Source: Arthrobacter sp. ov118
Lineage (GTDB): Bacteria > Actinomycetota > Actinomycetes > Actinomycetales > Micrococcaceae
Length of the DNA: 64,000 nucleotides
Direction of reading: 5' to 3'
Assembly: GCF_900116495.1 (NCBI RefSeq)
Contig: NZ_FPAY01000003.1
Span: forward strand, 248,001 to 312,000
Below the pieces are notes generated by a model that saw only the letters and a program-made list of their open reading frames with translations, had not been told where the DNA came from and made no database searches. Below, piece by piece: positions 34,437-43,357 of this stretch; the first letter of the stretch is position 1; each line of letters begins with the position of its first letter. A program made the position numbers and the translations under genes.

Positions 34437-36413
34437 TCAGCCCACGTGCACCCAGGGCCGCCGCGTGACGTCAGGTTCAGCCTCACGCAGCACCTCCCGG
34501 GTGACCGGCGCGATTTCGCCCTCACCGAAGACCAGGAACCGCAACAGGTTGCTGACCGGGTTTCCCTCCGTCCAGCGGAAGTAGATGTGCGGCATCAGTC
34601 CCGTGACGTCGCGGATGTGCAGGAGCACAGAGGCGATCGTGTTGGGCACAACAGGCCCGTGGACCTCCAGGATCTGATACCCGTGCCGGACCACCCCGCG
34701 GACCTCGAGCGCGGTCTCGAAGTCCGAGGAGTCGTCCACCACGACTTCCAGGAACAATGCCTGGTAGTCCACCGGCAGGTGGCTGACCTCGATCGCGGAG
34801 GTGAGCTTGTCCCGGTACGCCTGTGCGCTCAGCCGCAGCGGCTCATGCGCGATGAGGGCGATGGGGCCGGTTTCGTTAGCGGCCAGGAATTCCAGGGCCG
34901 GGGTGTCCATGCGCACATGCGTGGCATGGAGCTCGAACGAGCGCCGGATGCGCGAGAGCAGGGAGATGACGATGATCCCGAGGATGAAGAACGCCGCGAT
35001 CCGGATACCTTCGGGCCGTTCAAAGATATTAGCCACTGTGGTGTAGATGAAGACGACGGCGATGACCCCGAACCCGATGCTGCGCTTGCGCTGCCTCTTG
35101 CTCCGCGCCGAAAATGTCACGGCAACCGCCGCCGACGTCATCAGGACCAGGACGCCGGTGGCATACGCGCCGCCCTGGGCGTCGACGTCGGCGTCGAAGA
35201 GCCAAGTGATGCCAAACCCCACGAGCGTGAAGACGAGCACCAGCGGCCGGACCGCACGGGCCCACGCCGGTGCCATCCCATACCGGGGCAGATACCGGGG
35301 AACGAGGTTCAGGAGCCCGGCCATGGCGGAGGCGCCGGCAAACCATAAGATGCCGATCGTGCTGATGTCGTAGACCGTCCCAAAGCCTGCGCCCAAGTAT
35401 TCGTGGGCGAGGAAGGCCAGGGCCCGCCCGTTTGCCTGGCCGCCCGGCTGGAACTCCTGCTCCGGAATCAGCACGACTGTGGTGAAGCTCGTGGTGACCA
35501 GGAAGGCGCTCATGATGACGGCGGCCGTGGTCAGCAGGCGGCGGGCGCCCTGGATCCGGCCTTTCGGGTTGTCGTCGGTGTCGGTAGCGTGCCCACGGAT
35601 CTGCGGCATGACCGCGACACCGGTTTCGAAGCCCGAAAGGCCCAGGGCCAGCTTCGGGAAAACCAGCAGGGCTATGCCGACCACCATCAGCGGGTTGCCG
35701 TGGGAGGTGGTCAGCGCCAGCCACCAGTTTTCGACCGCGACAGGGTGGCCGAGGACCTCGAAGATCGTTGTAACAACCACAATCACGTTCAGCCCAAGGT
35801 AGAGACCCACAAGGACGACGGCGACGCCGATGGCTTCCTGGAAGCCGCGCAGGAACACCGCCGCGAGCAGGGCCAGCAGGAACAGCGTGACCGCGACGTT
35901 CTGCCCCTGCATCCACGCCGGGGCGAAGGGGTTCTCGATGGCGTGCGCGGTGGCGTCGGCGGCGGAGAGCGTCATGGTGATCATGAAGTCGGTGGCGGCG
36001 AAGCCCAGCAGCACCAGGACAAGGAGCTTTCCACCCCAGCGCGGCAACAGCCGCTCCAGCATGGCGATGGACCCTTCACCGCGCGGGCTTTCGCCGGCAA
36101 CCCGGCGGTACACGGGCAGCGCGCCCAGCAAGGTCACGGCAACCAAGACGAGGGTGGCCAGCGGCGAAATGACGCCGGCCGCGAGCGCCGCAATGGCGGG
36201 CTGGTAGCCCAGGGTGGAGAAGTAGTCCACGCCGGTCAGGCACATGACCTGCCACCACGTGTGCTTTTTCAGGTGGCCGCCACTGGCGCCGCCGGGACCC
36301 TGATGGGTCCCCTTCGCGTCCTGGAGGCCGAACAGCAACCAGTTCCTGAACTGCTCTCCTGCGCCGGGCCGCGGCGCCGAAGGGTCCGCCGGGGGCCGGC
36401 TGAGCGTGGTCAT
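34437..36413 (-). CDS. KimA-like APC-superfamily permease, probable potassium importer
   Basis: 658 aa. The N-terminal ~50 residues are soluble; then come about 12 membrane segments opening with GVDYFSTLGYQPAIAALAAG, ALPVYRRVAGESPRGEGSIA and TMTLSAADATAHAIENPF, blocks I associate with KimA (YdaO-type K+/H+ symporters) rather than amino-acid permeases. The C-terminal ~150 residues are cytoplasmic, where KimA binds c-di-AMP. GGAAAGGA lies before ATG 36413; the longer frame upstream is rejected. It is divergent from kdpD by 187 bp, which supports a potassium role. No c-di-AMP riboswitch was seen. Confidence 0.75.
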   Translation of the reverse strand: MTTLSRPPADPSAPRPGAGEQFRNWLLFGLQDAKGTHQGPGGASGGHLKKHTWWQVMCLTGVDYFSTLGYQPAIAALAAGVISPLATLVLVAVTLLGALPVYRRVAGESPRGEGSIAMLERLLPRWGGKLLVLVLLGFAATDFMITMTLSAADATAHAIENPFAPAWMQGQNVAVTLFLLALLAAVFLRGFQEAIGVAVVLVGLYLGLNVIVVVTTIFEVLGHPVAVENWWLALTTSHGNPLMVVGIALLVFPKLALGLSGFETGVAVMPQIRGHATDTDDNPKGRIQGARRLLTTAAVIMSAFLVTTSFTTVVLIPEQEFQPGGQANGRALAFLAHEYLGAGFGTVYDISTIGILWFAGASAMAGLLNLVPRYLPRYGMAPAWARAVRPLVLVFTLVGFGITWLFDADVDAQGGAYATGVLVLMTSAAVAVTFSARSKRQRKRSIGFGVIAVVFIYTTVANIFERPEGIRIAAFFILGIIVISLLSRIRRSFELHATHVRMDTPALEFLAANETGPIALIAHEPLRLSAQAYRDKLTSAIEVSHLPVDYQALFLEVVVDDSSDFETALEVRGVVRHGYQILEVHGPVVPNTIASVLLHIRDVTGLMPHIYFRWTEGNPVSNLLRFLVFGEGEIAPVTREVLREAEPDVTRRPWVHVG

Positions 36414-36600
36414 GATGTCCTTTCCACGCGGCGCACCGCGCCGCTTCCATCCGGGACAGTACCAGCCGCCGCAACCTCCGCAACCGTCCGGCAGACAATC
36501 CTGATGGTTCCTTAACGCGGCACCGCGCGCCGCCCTCCGGGCGGCGCCCCCGTCTCTGGTGACGTCTCCATGTTGCGTCTGCAAGTGACAGAATGACGGC

Positions 36601-39291
36601 ATGGCACGTGGAACGCTGCGGATCTTCCTGGGGGCCGCGCCCGGAGTGGGCAAGACCTACGAGATGCTGCAGGAAGCGCACCGCCTCGGCGGGCGCGGCG
36701 AGGACGTTGCCGTGGCGTTCGCTGCGGACCACGGCCGCTCCGATACGCGGGCTCTCCTGGACGGTCTCGAGGTCATCCCGCCACGCCGCCTTCGCACCAG
36801 GGGCACCGAGTTTGAAGAAATGGATCTGGACGCCGTCCTGGCCCGGGCCCCCGGGGCCGCGGTGGTGGACGAATACGCCCATTCCAACGTCCCGGGCAGC
36901 CGCAACCCGAAGCGCTGGCAGGACGTGGACGAGCTCCTGAATGCCGGAATCAATGTCCTGTCCACGGTCAACATCCAGCATCTGGCCTCCCTCGGCGATG
37001 TGGTCAGCGCCATCACCGACGTCGGCCAGGCGGAGGCCGTGCCGGGTGACGTGCCGAATGAGGCCGTGCTGGGTGAGAGCGTGCCCGACGACGTCGTCCG
37101 CCGCGCCGATCAGATCGACCTGGTCGACATCCCACCTGAACTGCTCCGCCAGCGCCTCAGTGACGGCAAGATCTACGCCGCTGACAACATCGATGCCGCC
37201 CTGTCCAACTATTTCCGGCTGGGCAACCTCAGTGCGCTTCGCGAGCTCTCCCTGCTGTGGCTGGCCGACCGGGTCGACGAAGGGCTCGCGAAGTACCGGG
37301 CCGAGCACGGAATCCACGGCAACTGGCCCGCCCGCGAGCGCATCGTTGTGGGCCTGACCGGCGGCCCCGAGGGCGAGGCGCTCATCCGGCGCGCGGCGCG
37401 CATCCTGACCCGCGTCAGTGGCGGCGACCTCCTGGCCGTCCACGTGCGCGCGGCCGACGGAGTCTCCTCGGAGTCGCCGCAGGCACTCGAACGGCAGCGG
37501 CGGCTGACCTTGGACCTAGGCGGCAGCTACCACATCGTGGCAGGAGAAGACCCGGCCCCCGCGCTGCTGGACTTCGCCCGCAGCGTCAACGCCACCCAAA
37601 TCGTGGTCGGGATCTCGCGCCGAAAGAACCTCGCGGCACTGCTGGGCGGTTTTCTGGGCGGCGGCGTCGGCACCCGGGTGGTGCGCGATTCCGGCGACAT
37701 CGACGTCCACATGGTCCCGCACGCCCTCGGCGGCCAGGGCAGCGGCGTGCCGCGCCCCCGTGACCTCGGCCGGGCCCGTGTTGTGGTGGGGTTCGTCCTG
37801 GCGGTCCTGGTGCCCGTGCTCCTGCAACTGCTCCTCGCACTCCTAAACCCGGAACAAAACATTGCAACGGCCATGCTCGTCCAGCTCAGCGGCTCCGTGG
37901 CGGTCGCGCTCGTCGGCGGCCTGTGGCCGGCGGTCCTGGCCGCCCTGTGGAGCAGCCTGCTGGTGAACTACTTCTCCACACCCCCGACCGGCCATCTGAT
38001 CATCAGCGACCCGCAAAACTTCCTGGCGCTGTTCGTCTTCCTGGGAGTGTCGGCTGCCGTGGCCCTGGTGGTGGACCTGGCTGCCCGCCGCTCGAAGGAG
38101 GCGGCACGGGCGAGAGCAGAGGCCGCCACGCTCAGTGATCTCACCCGTGGGGCAGCCGGCTCGGAGGACACCGTCGAGGCGCTGCTCGATCAGGCCCGGA
38201 CCGTCTTTCAGGTCAGCGGAACGGCCCTGTTCAGCCGGGGCGGCGACGGAACCTGGCAGCGCCTGGCGTCCGCCGGTCAAGTCCCGGAAGGCGCAGTTCG
38301 GCAAGACACAGGGCGACAAGACACAGGGCGGCAAGGCCCTGCAACCGACGGAAGCCCCGACGGCGAGAACGTCGAGGAAATCGACGCCGGCACCCGCCTC
38401 GTCCTCTACGGGCGGATCCTGCCGGCCAGCGACCGGCGGCTCCTCGCGGCCTTCGGCGTGCACCTGGCCGCCCAGCGCGAACGCCAGCAGCTGATGGCCA
38501 GCCAGCGCGAGATGATGCGCCTGGCGGAGAGCAACACCATGCGCACCTCCATCCTCCGCGCAGTCTCCCACGACCTCCGGACGCCACTGGCCGGGATCAA
38601 ACTCGCCGTCGGCGCTCTCCGGGGGACCGGTGTCCGGTACACCCCGCAGGAAGAGCAGGAACTGCTCGCCACGATCGAAGAGTGCTCCGACCGGCTCGAC
38701 GTGCTGGTCGGGAACCTGCTGGACATGTCCCGGATCACGTCCGACTCGGCCAGCCCCCACCTCCGCCCGCTCCGCTGGTACGAAGTACTGCCCGGCGCAC
38801 TGCACGGCGTCCCGCCGGGCCGGGTGCGGGTGGAGCTTCCGGCCAACATGCCCGAGGTGGATGCGGACCAGGGCATGCTGGAGCGCGTGGTCGCCAACAT
38901 CGTCGAAAACGCGGTCAAGTATGCTCCGGATTCGGACATCGTGGTGGTGGGAGCCGCAGGCGGGCTCGGTCCGGCGACGCTCGGCGGGCGTCCCGCGGGC
39001 GAGCTGCGCATCATTGACCACGGCCGCGGCGTCCCCGCGGAACGGGTCCTGGACATGTTCCGCCCGTTCCAGCGCCTCGACGACGCCAGCCGGGCCGCCG
39101 GCGTCGGACTCGGCTTGGCCGTGGCGAAAGGTTTCACCGAGGCAATGGGCGGACGGCTGGCAGCGGAGCCGACGCCGGGCGGGGGCCTGACCATGGCCAT
39201 CAGCCTGCCGCTCTCTACCGGCGCCCCCGTCGATGCCGGTCCGGGCCGGGCGCCGCTGGCGCCGTCGCCCTCGGGACAGGACGCGCCATGA
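36601..39291 (+). CDS. kdpD: Potassium sensor histidine kinase KdpD
   Basis: 896 aa. Domain order: KdpD N-terminal domain with Walker A GAAPGVGKTYEML and VDEYAHSNVPGSRNPKRWQD; USP-like domain (VVGLTGGPEGEALIRRAARI); four membrane segments of DUF4118 (about 395-500); GAF-like part; then HisKA with AVSHDLRTPLAGIK and HATPase (NIVENAVKYAPDSD, GVGLGLAVAKGFTEAMGG). It senses K+ limitation and phosphorylates KdpE. A short Arg-Gln-Asp-Thr-Gly repeat sits near residue 563. No SD is visible; CAGAAT lies 6 nt before the ATG. kdpFABC is not adjacent. Confidence 0.93.
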   Translation: MARGTLRIFLGAAPGVGKTYEMLQEAHRLGGRGEDVAVAFAADHGRSDTRALLDGLEVIPPRRLRTRGTEFEEMDLDAVLARAPGAAVVDEYAHSNVPGSRNPKRWQDVDELLNAGINVLSTVNIQHLASLGDVVSAITDVGQAEAVPGDVPNEAVLGESVPDDVVRRADQIDLVDIPPELLRQRLSDGKIYAADNIDAALSNYFRLGNLSALRELSLLWLADRVDEGLAKYRAEHGIHGNWPARERIVVGLTGGPEGEALIRRAARILTRVSGGDLLAVHVRAADGVSSESPQALERQRRLTLDLGGSYHIVAGEDPAPALLDFARSVNATQIVVGISRRKNLAALLGGFLGGGVGTRVVRDSGDIDVHMVPHALGGQGSGVPRPRDLGRARVVVGFVLAVLVPVLLQLLLALLNPEQNIATAMLVQLSGSVAVALVGGLWPAVLAALWSSLLVNYFSTPPTGHLIISDPQNFLALFVFLGVSAAVALVVDLAARRSKEAARARAEAATLSDLTRGAAGSEDTVEALLDQARTVFQVSGTALFSRGGDGTWQRLASAGQVPEGAVRQDTGRQDTGRQGPATDGSPDGENVEEIDAGTRLVLYGRILPASDRRLLAAFGVHLAAQRERQQLMASQREMMRLAESNTMRTSILRAVSHDLRTPLAGIKLAVGALRGTGVRYTPQEEQELLATIEECSDRLDVLVGNLLDMSRITSDSASPHLRPLRWYEVLPGALHGVPPGRVRVELPANMPEVDADQGMLERVVANIVENAVKYAPDSDIVVVGAAGGLGPATLGGRPAGELRIIDHGRGVPAERVLDMFRPFQRLDDASRAAGVGLGLAVAKGFTEAMGGRLAAEPTPGGGLTMAISLPLSTGAPVDAGPGRAPLAPSPSGQDAP

Positions 39292-39965
39292 CCGCCGTCC
39301 TGGTGGTCGACGACGACCCCTACCTGTTGCGGGCGCTGCGCATCACCCTGCAGGCCCACGGCTACGACGTCTCGACGGCGACGGACGGCAGGACCGCGCT
39401 GCTCAAGGCCAGGCAGGAGCCGCAGCTGTCGGTGGTGATCCTGGATCTCGGCCTGCCGGATCTGGATGGAACGGCCGTGATCCGGGAGCTGCGCGGAAAC
39501 AGCAGCGTCCCGGTCCTGGTGCTTTCCGCCCGCCACGGCTCCGAGGACAAAGTCCAGGCGCTCGACGCCGGTGCTGATGACTACATCACCAAACCGTTCG
39601 GCCTGGACGAGCTGCTGGCCCGGCTCCGCGCCCTGCTGCGCCGCAGCATCGAACCTGTTCAGGATGCGGTGGTCAATACGGAGAACTTCACCGTGGATCT
39701 GGGCAAGCGCAGGGTGCTTCGGGCTGGTCAGGACGTCCGGCTAACCCCCACGGAATGGAAAATCCTGGAGGTTCTGGTCCGGAATCCTGAGAACCTCATC
39801 ACTCAGCAGCAACTGCTGTCCAAAGTCTGGGGTCCGGCGTACGCCAAGGAGACGAACTACCTGCGGGTCTACATGGCCCAGCTGCGCCGCAAGCTGGAGC
39901 CGGACACCACCAATCCACGCCATCTGCTCACGGAGGCCGGCATCGGCTACCGCTTCATGCCCTGA
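39288..39965 (+). CDS. kdpE: Response regulator KdpE (OmpR family)
   Basis: 225 aa. The receiver domain has the acidic pair in LVVDDDPYLLRAL, the phospho-Asp in VVILDLGLPDLDG, and the conserved Lys in DYITKPFGLDELLARL. The C-terminal winged helix is RLTPTEWKILEVLVRNPENL, then YLRVYMAQLRRKLEPD. The start overlaps the kdpD stop by 4 bp. The expected target would be kdpFABC, but in this locus the divergent KimA-like gene is a candidate target (inferred). Confidence 0.95.
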   Translation: MTAVLVVDDDPYLLRALRITLQAHGYDVSTATDGRTALLKARQEPQLSVVILDLGLPDLDGTAVIRELRGNSSVPVLVLSARHGSEDKVQALDAGADDYITKPFGLDELLARLRALLRRSIEPVQDAVVNTENFTVDLGKRRVLRAGQDVRLTPTEWKILEVLVRNPENLITQQQLLSKVWGPAYAKETNYLRVYMAQLRRKLEPDTTNPRHLLTEAGIGYRFMP

Positions 39966-40017
39966 CGGCTTTTACTGCCGGTTTTTCCCGCCGCGGCCGG
40001 ACATGGATACTTGGGCA

Positions 40018-41838
40018 ATGACTAATCGCAGCCCGCTCAACAGGGACGATGCCGGCCCGTCGCCGCTGCCGACTATCCCGGCGCAGCTGCGGGCCGTCCT
40101 CAACGGGATCCCGGCCATGGTGGGTTATTGGGACACGGGGCTCCGCAGCCGGCTAGCCAACGATGCTTACTGCAAGTGGTTCGGGATCGAACCGCAGGAC
40201 CTGAACGGCATGCATGTCCGGGACGTGCTCGGGGACGCGGCCTTCGAGGCGACCCGGCCGCTCATCGAGCGGGTGCTCGCCGGAGAGGCGCAGCAGTTTG
40301 ACCGGACTCTAGTGGATGCCGCGGGCGAGTCTCGCTATACCGAGGTCACGTATACCCCCGATTCGCGCGACGGCGCGGTGCAGGGCTTCTTTGTCGTGGT
40401 CACGGACGTTACGGAGCGAGTGCTCGCCGACCGGCGCCGGCAGCGGGACATGGACCGGTACCGCGCCCTGGCGCGGAGCGTCCCCGGCGTTTTCGTGCTC
40501 CTCTTCGACGCCGAGCTGCGCTACCTGATCGCCGAAGGGCAGGAGCTGGAGACCTTCGGCTACCGCGCGGAAGAGCTCGAAGGCCGGCGCATCCAGGACG
40601 TACTCAAGGGCGACCTCGCCAGCGAGCTCGAACCCCGCTACCGCGCGGCCCTCGCGGGCCGGGAGGTCTCCTGGAGCCGGCAAATCGGCCACCGTACCTA
40701 CCGGTTGAAGGCCGGGCCGGTCTACTCCGACGAGGACGCCACGGCCGGCATGGTGGTGGCCGTTGATGTCACTGAACGCCTGCAGCAACAGCAGGTGTGG
40801 GAGGCCCTGCATGAGATTGCGACCGCCGTTGCCCGCAACGCCGCCCCCGCAGACATCTCCGAGCGGGTCGCCGCCATTGTCCGCGAGCTGTTCAACGTGG
40901 ACTCAGCCGCCGTCGTCCGTTTCACGGGGGCCTCGTCGGCAGAAATCGTCGCCATGGCCCCGACGCTCCCGCCGACGCTGAGCCGCCGCCACATCTTCGC
41001 CCCGACGGACGAGTCCGCCACCGTCCGGGTGGCCGTGACCGGAAAACCTGCCCTCGTTGTCTACCGGCCGGATGGAGGCCCGGCGGCGGAACAGATGCGC
41101 GCCGGCGGTTTCCAGTCCGCGGCGGCCGCGCCGGTCCGCGTCCGGGGGAGCCTGTGGGGCGTGGTGACCCTGACCTCGAAGTCCCGGACAGGCGTCACGG
41201 AAGCGATGATGGAGCGGCTGGCCCAGTTCGCGGAGCTCGTCGAGATAGCCATCGGCAACACGGAGGCCTGGACCGACTTGGAGCTTCAGGCCACCACCGA
41301 TGCCCTGAGCGGCCTGCCCAACCGGCGGGCCCTGGAACAGCACCTCGCCGAACAGGTGGCGCTGGCCGGGAGCCGCGGGACCAACCTGAGCGCCGTCGTC
41401 CTCGATATCGACCACTTCAAGCGGATCAACGACACCTATGGCCACCTGACGGGCGATGTGGTGCTGGCGGAGGTGGCGGCCAGGCTCCGCGCGGCCGCTC
41501 GCGCCGGTGAGTTCGTGGCCCGCTTCGGCGGTGAAGAGTTCGTGTGGCTGCTCCCGGAAACTAATGGTGCCGAGGCCCTGCGGGCGGCCGAACGGGCACG
41601 GGAGGCCATTGCCTCGCAGCCGTTCGGGGACGTTGGCTTCCTGACCATCTCCGCCGGGGTGTGCGAGCAGCGCGACGCCATGGCGGGTTCGCTCCTGGAC
41701 TGCGCGGACCGGGCCCTCTATGAGGCCAAGAGCGCCGGGCGCAACCGGACGTCGCGCTACGGCCACCCCACGCAGGCGGTCCAGTCCGCCGGAGAGCAGG
41801 CCCTGGGCAGCACGCGGGCCAGCGGCCGGGGAGCTTAG
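40018..41838 (+). CDS. PAS-PAS-GAF-GGDEF diguanylate cyclase
   Basis: 606 aa. Two PAS domains (about 25-135 and 150-265) are followed by a GAF domain (about 275-425) and a C-terminal GGDEF domain: TTDALSGLPNRRALEQHLAE, VVLDIDHFKRINDTYGHLTGD, and active-site FGGEEF. It should make c-di-GMP in response to signals read by the sensor domains. The start at 40018 lies 6 nt after GATACT; an upstream ATG at 40003 adds five residues. The stop overlaps that of the convergent acyl-CoA dehydrogenase gene by 4 bp, leaving no terminator between them. Confidence 0.9.
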   Translation: MTNRSPLNRDDAGPSPLPTIPAQLRAVLNGIPAMVGYWDTGLRSRLANDAYCKWFGIEPQDLNGMHVRDVLGDAAFEATRPLIERVLAGEAQQFDRTLVDAAGESRYTEVTYTPDSRDGAVQGFFVVVTDVTERVLADRRRQRDMDRYRALARSVPGVFVLLFDAELRYLIAEGQELETFGYRAEELEGRRIQDVLKGDLASELEPRYRAALAGREVSWSRQIGHRTYRLKAGPVYSDEDATAGMVVAVDVTERLQQQQVWEALHEIATAVARNAAPADISERVAAIVRELFNVDSAAVVRFTGASSAEIVAMAPTLPPTLSRRHIFAPTDESATVRVAVTGKPALVVYRPDGGPAAEQMRAGGFQSAAAAPVRVRGSLWGVVTLTSKSRTGVTEAMMERLAQFAELVEIAIGNTEAWTDLELQATTDALSGLPNRRALEQHLAEQVALAGSRGTNLSAVVLDIDHFKRINDTYGHLTGDVVLAEVAARLRAAARAGEFVARFGGEEFVWLLPETNGAEALRAAERAREAIASQPFGDVGFLTISAGVCEQRDAMAGSLLDCADRALYEAKSAGRNRTSRYGHPTQAVQSAGEQALGSTRASGRGA

Positions 41839-43148
41839 ACGAAGGCCGACTTCCCCGTCACGGCCCGTGCCACGATCAGAGAATTGATTTCGTAGCTGCC
41901 CTCGTAGGTGTAGAGGATCTCGGCGTCGCCGAAGAGCTTGCCCATCTCGTAGTCGCTGCTGATCCCGTTCCCGCCCAGAAGGGACCGGCCCATCGCCACG
42001 GAGGCCCGGGCCAGCCGCGTGGTGGTGGATTTGGCCATGGCGGCCTGGGCCATCTCAAGCTTGCCGTCCTCCTGGATCCTGGCCAGCTGGGCCATCAGGG
42101 CCAGGGAGGCGGTCGCGTTGCCCAGGATCTCGGCGAGCTGCTGCTGGACGAGCTGGAAGCGGGCCAGCTCCTTGCCGAACTGCTTCCGTTGCAGGGCATA
42201 GGACCGCGCGACGTCGAACGCGGCCAGCTGGATGCCGGCGCCCTGCCAGCCCACCCAGGCCCGGGAGTCGCGCAGGAGCTCGTTGGCTTTGGAGAAGTCG
42301 GTGGCTCCGGGCAGCAGATTGGTTTCGGGGATGCGGACCTCGTCGAGGACGATGTCCGCGTTCTGCATGATGCGCAGGCCGATCTTGTTCGCGATCTTCG
42401 TGGCGGTGTAGCCGGGCCGGTCGGTCTCGACGATGAAGCCCTTGATCTGCTGGTCGGCAACGTCCCGGGCCCAGACGAGCGCAAAGTCCGCGATGGTGCC
42501 GGCGCCGATCCAGCGTTTGGCGCCGTTGATCACCCACTCGCCGCCCTCCCGCCGCGCCGTGGTTTCCAGGCCGCCGGCGATGTCCGAGCCGTGCTCCGGC
42601 TCGGTCAGGGCGAACGCTCCGAGCTGCGTGAAAGCGGTGAGGCCGGGCAGCCAGCGGGCCTTCTGCTCCTCGGACCCGAGCTGGTCAATCATGCCGACGA
42701 TCAGCTCGTTGTGAATGCCCACGAGTGCCGAGAGCGAGACGTCGGCGCGGGCCACCTCGACGTACATGAGTCCCTTGAAAAGCTTGGACGTGCCATCCGT
42801 CTGCAGGCCGCCCAGGCCGTATTTCCCGAGCTCCGCGAGCAGGCCGAAGGGAAACTCCTCGCGGTTCCAGTAGTCGATCGAGGCCGCCCGGATCCGGGAC
42901 TGCAGAAACTCCCGGACCTCCTGGTACCGGAGCTGCTCGTCCGACGGCAGCAGGTCCACGATGTACATCAGGTCCGCGTCGGGAAACGGCGGCTGAACCG
43001 TGTCCGCCGGGGCGACGGCCGTCATGCCCGCTTCCGCTGTCGTGCCCGCTTCCGCTGTCGTGTCAGCTTCCGCTGTGTTGTCTGCTTCCGCGGTGTTGTC
43101 TGCTTCCGCGTTGGCATCCTGTCCGCTGGCACGTCCTTGTCGCTGCAC
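41835..43148 (-). CDS. Acyl-CoA dehydrogenase with repeat-bearing N-terminal extension
   Basis: 437 aa. The flavoprotein core starts near residue 60. ALTEPEHGSDIAGGLETTAR, GEWVINGAKRWIGAGTIADF and GNGISSDYEMGKLFGDAEIL resemble the glutaryl-CoA dehydrogenase branch, with the catalytic Glu in YEGSYEINSLIVARA. It oxidises an acyl-CoA to the enoyl-CoA, reducing FAD. The first ~45 residues are an Ala/Glu/Asp/Thr repeat coded by 18-bp tandem units. The GTG start has GGGGAG 8 nt upstream, so this extension seems to be translated. It is divergent from the acyl-CoA synthetase gene. Confidence 0.87.
   Translation of the reverse strand: MQRQGRASGQDANAEADNTAEADNTAEADTTAEAGTTAEAGMTAVAPADTVQPPFPDADLMYIVDLLPSDEQLRYQEVREFLQSRIRAASIDYWNREEFPFGLLAELGKYGLGGLQTDGTSKLFKGLMYVEVARADVSLSALVGIHNELIVGMIDQLGSEEQKARWLPGLTAFTQLGAFALTEPEHGSDIAGGLETTARREGGEWVINGAKRWIGAGTIADFALVWARDVADQQIKGFIVETDRPGYTATKIANKIGLRIMQNADIVLDEVRIPETNLLPGATDFSKANELLRDSRAWVGWQGAGIQLAAFDVARSYALQRKQFGKELARFQLVQQQLAEILGNATASLALMAQLARIQEDGKLEMAQAAMAKSTTTRLARASVAMGRSLLGGNGISSDYEMGKLFGDAEILYTYEGSYEINSLIVARAVTGKSAFV
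43030..43110 (-). repeat. 18-bp tandem repeat inside the acyl-CoA dehydrogenase N-terminus
   Basis: About 4.5 units start at 43030, 43048, 43066, 43084 and 43102. They encode repeats of E-A-D/G-N/T-T-A. The unit length is a multiple of three, so copy-number change would keep the frame. Confidence 0.8.
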
Positions 43149-43228
43149 GGGCGCATCTCCCCTCGTTACGCGCCGTCTGCAGAGCGGCGCCGCTCTTCCA
43201 AACCCTTGGATGTCCTAGTATATTGCAC

Positions 43229-43244
43229 AGTGACGGGGATCACT
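43229..43244. promoter_or_regulatory. CRP/GlxR-like palindrome in a divergent promoter region
   Basis: AGTGACGGGGATCACT has GTGA-N6-TCAC spacing, as in CRP/GlxR sites. It overlaps the expected -35 region of a minus-strand promoter whose -10 TATACT is at 43217-43222, so it could repress the dehydrogenase gene. Inference only. Confidence 0.45.
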
Positions 43245-43357
43245 AGGCCAGCAACGCGCCGGTCCGGTGGAACCCAGGCAACGGCGCCGGACCGCGGATT
43301 TTCCGAATTGACGGACTTTCCGGAATGGTTGCGCCAGAGGACTTCGAAAGGTGCACC

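Noticed and set aside
36414..36600. c-di-AMP (ydaO) riboswitch before the KimA-like gene
   Set aside because: No conserved ydaO core could be found on the minus strand of the 187-bp divergent gap.
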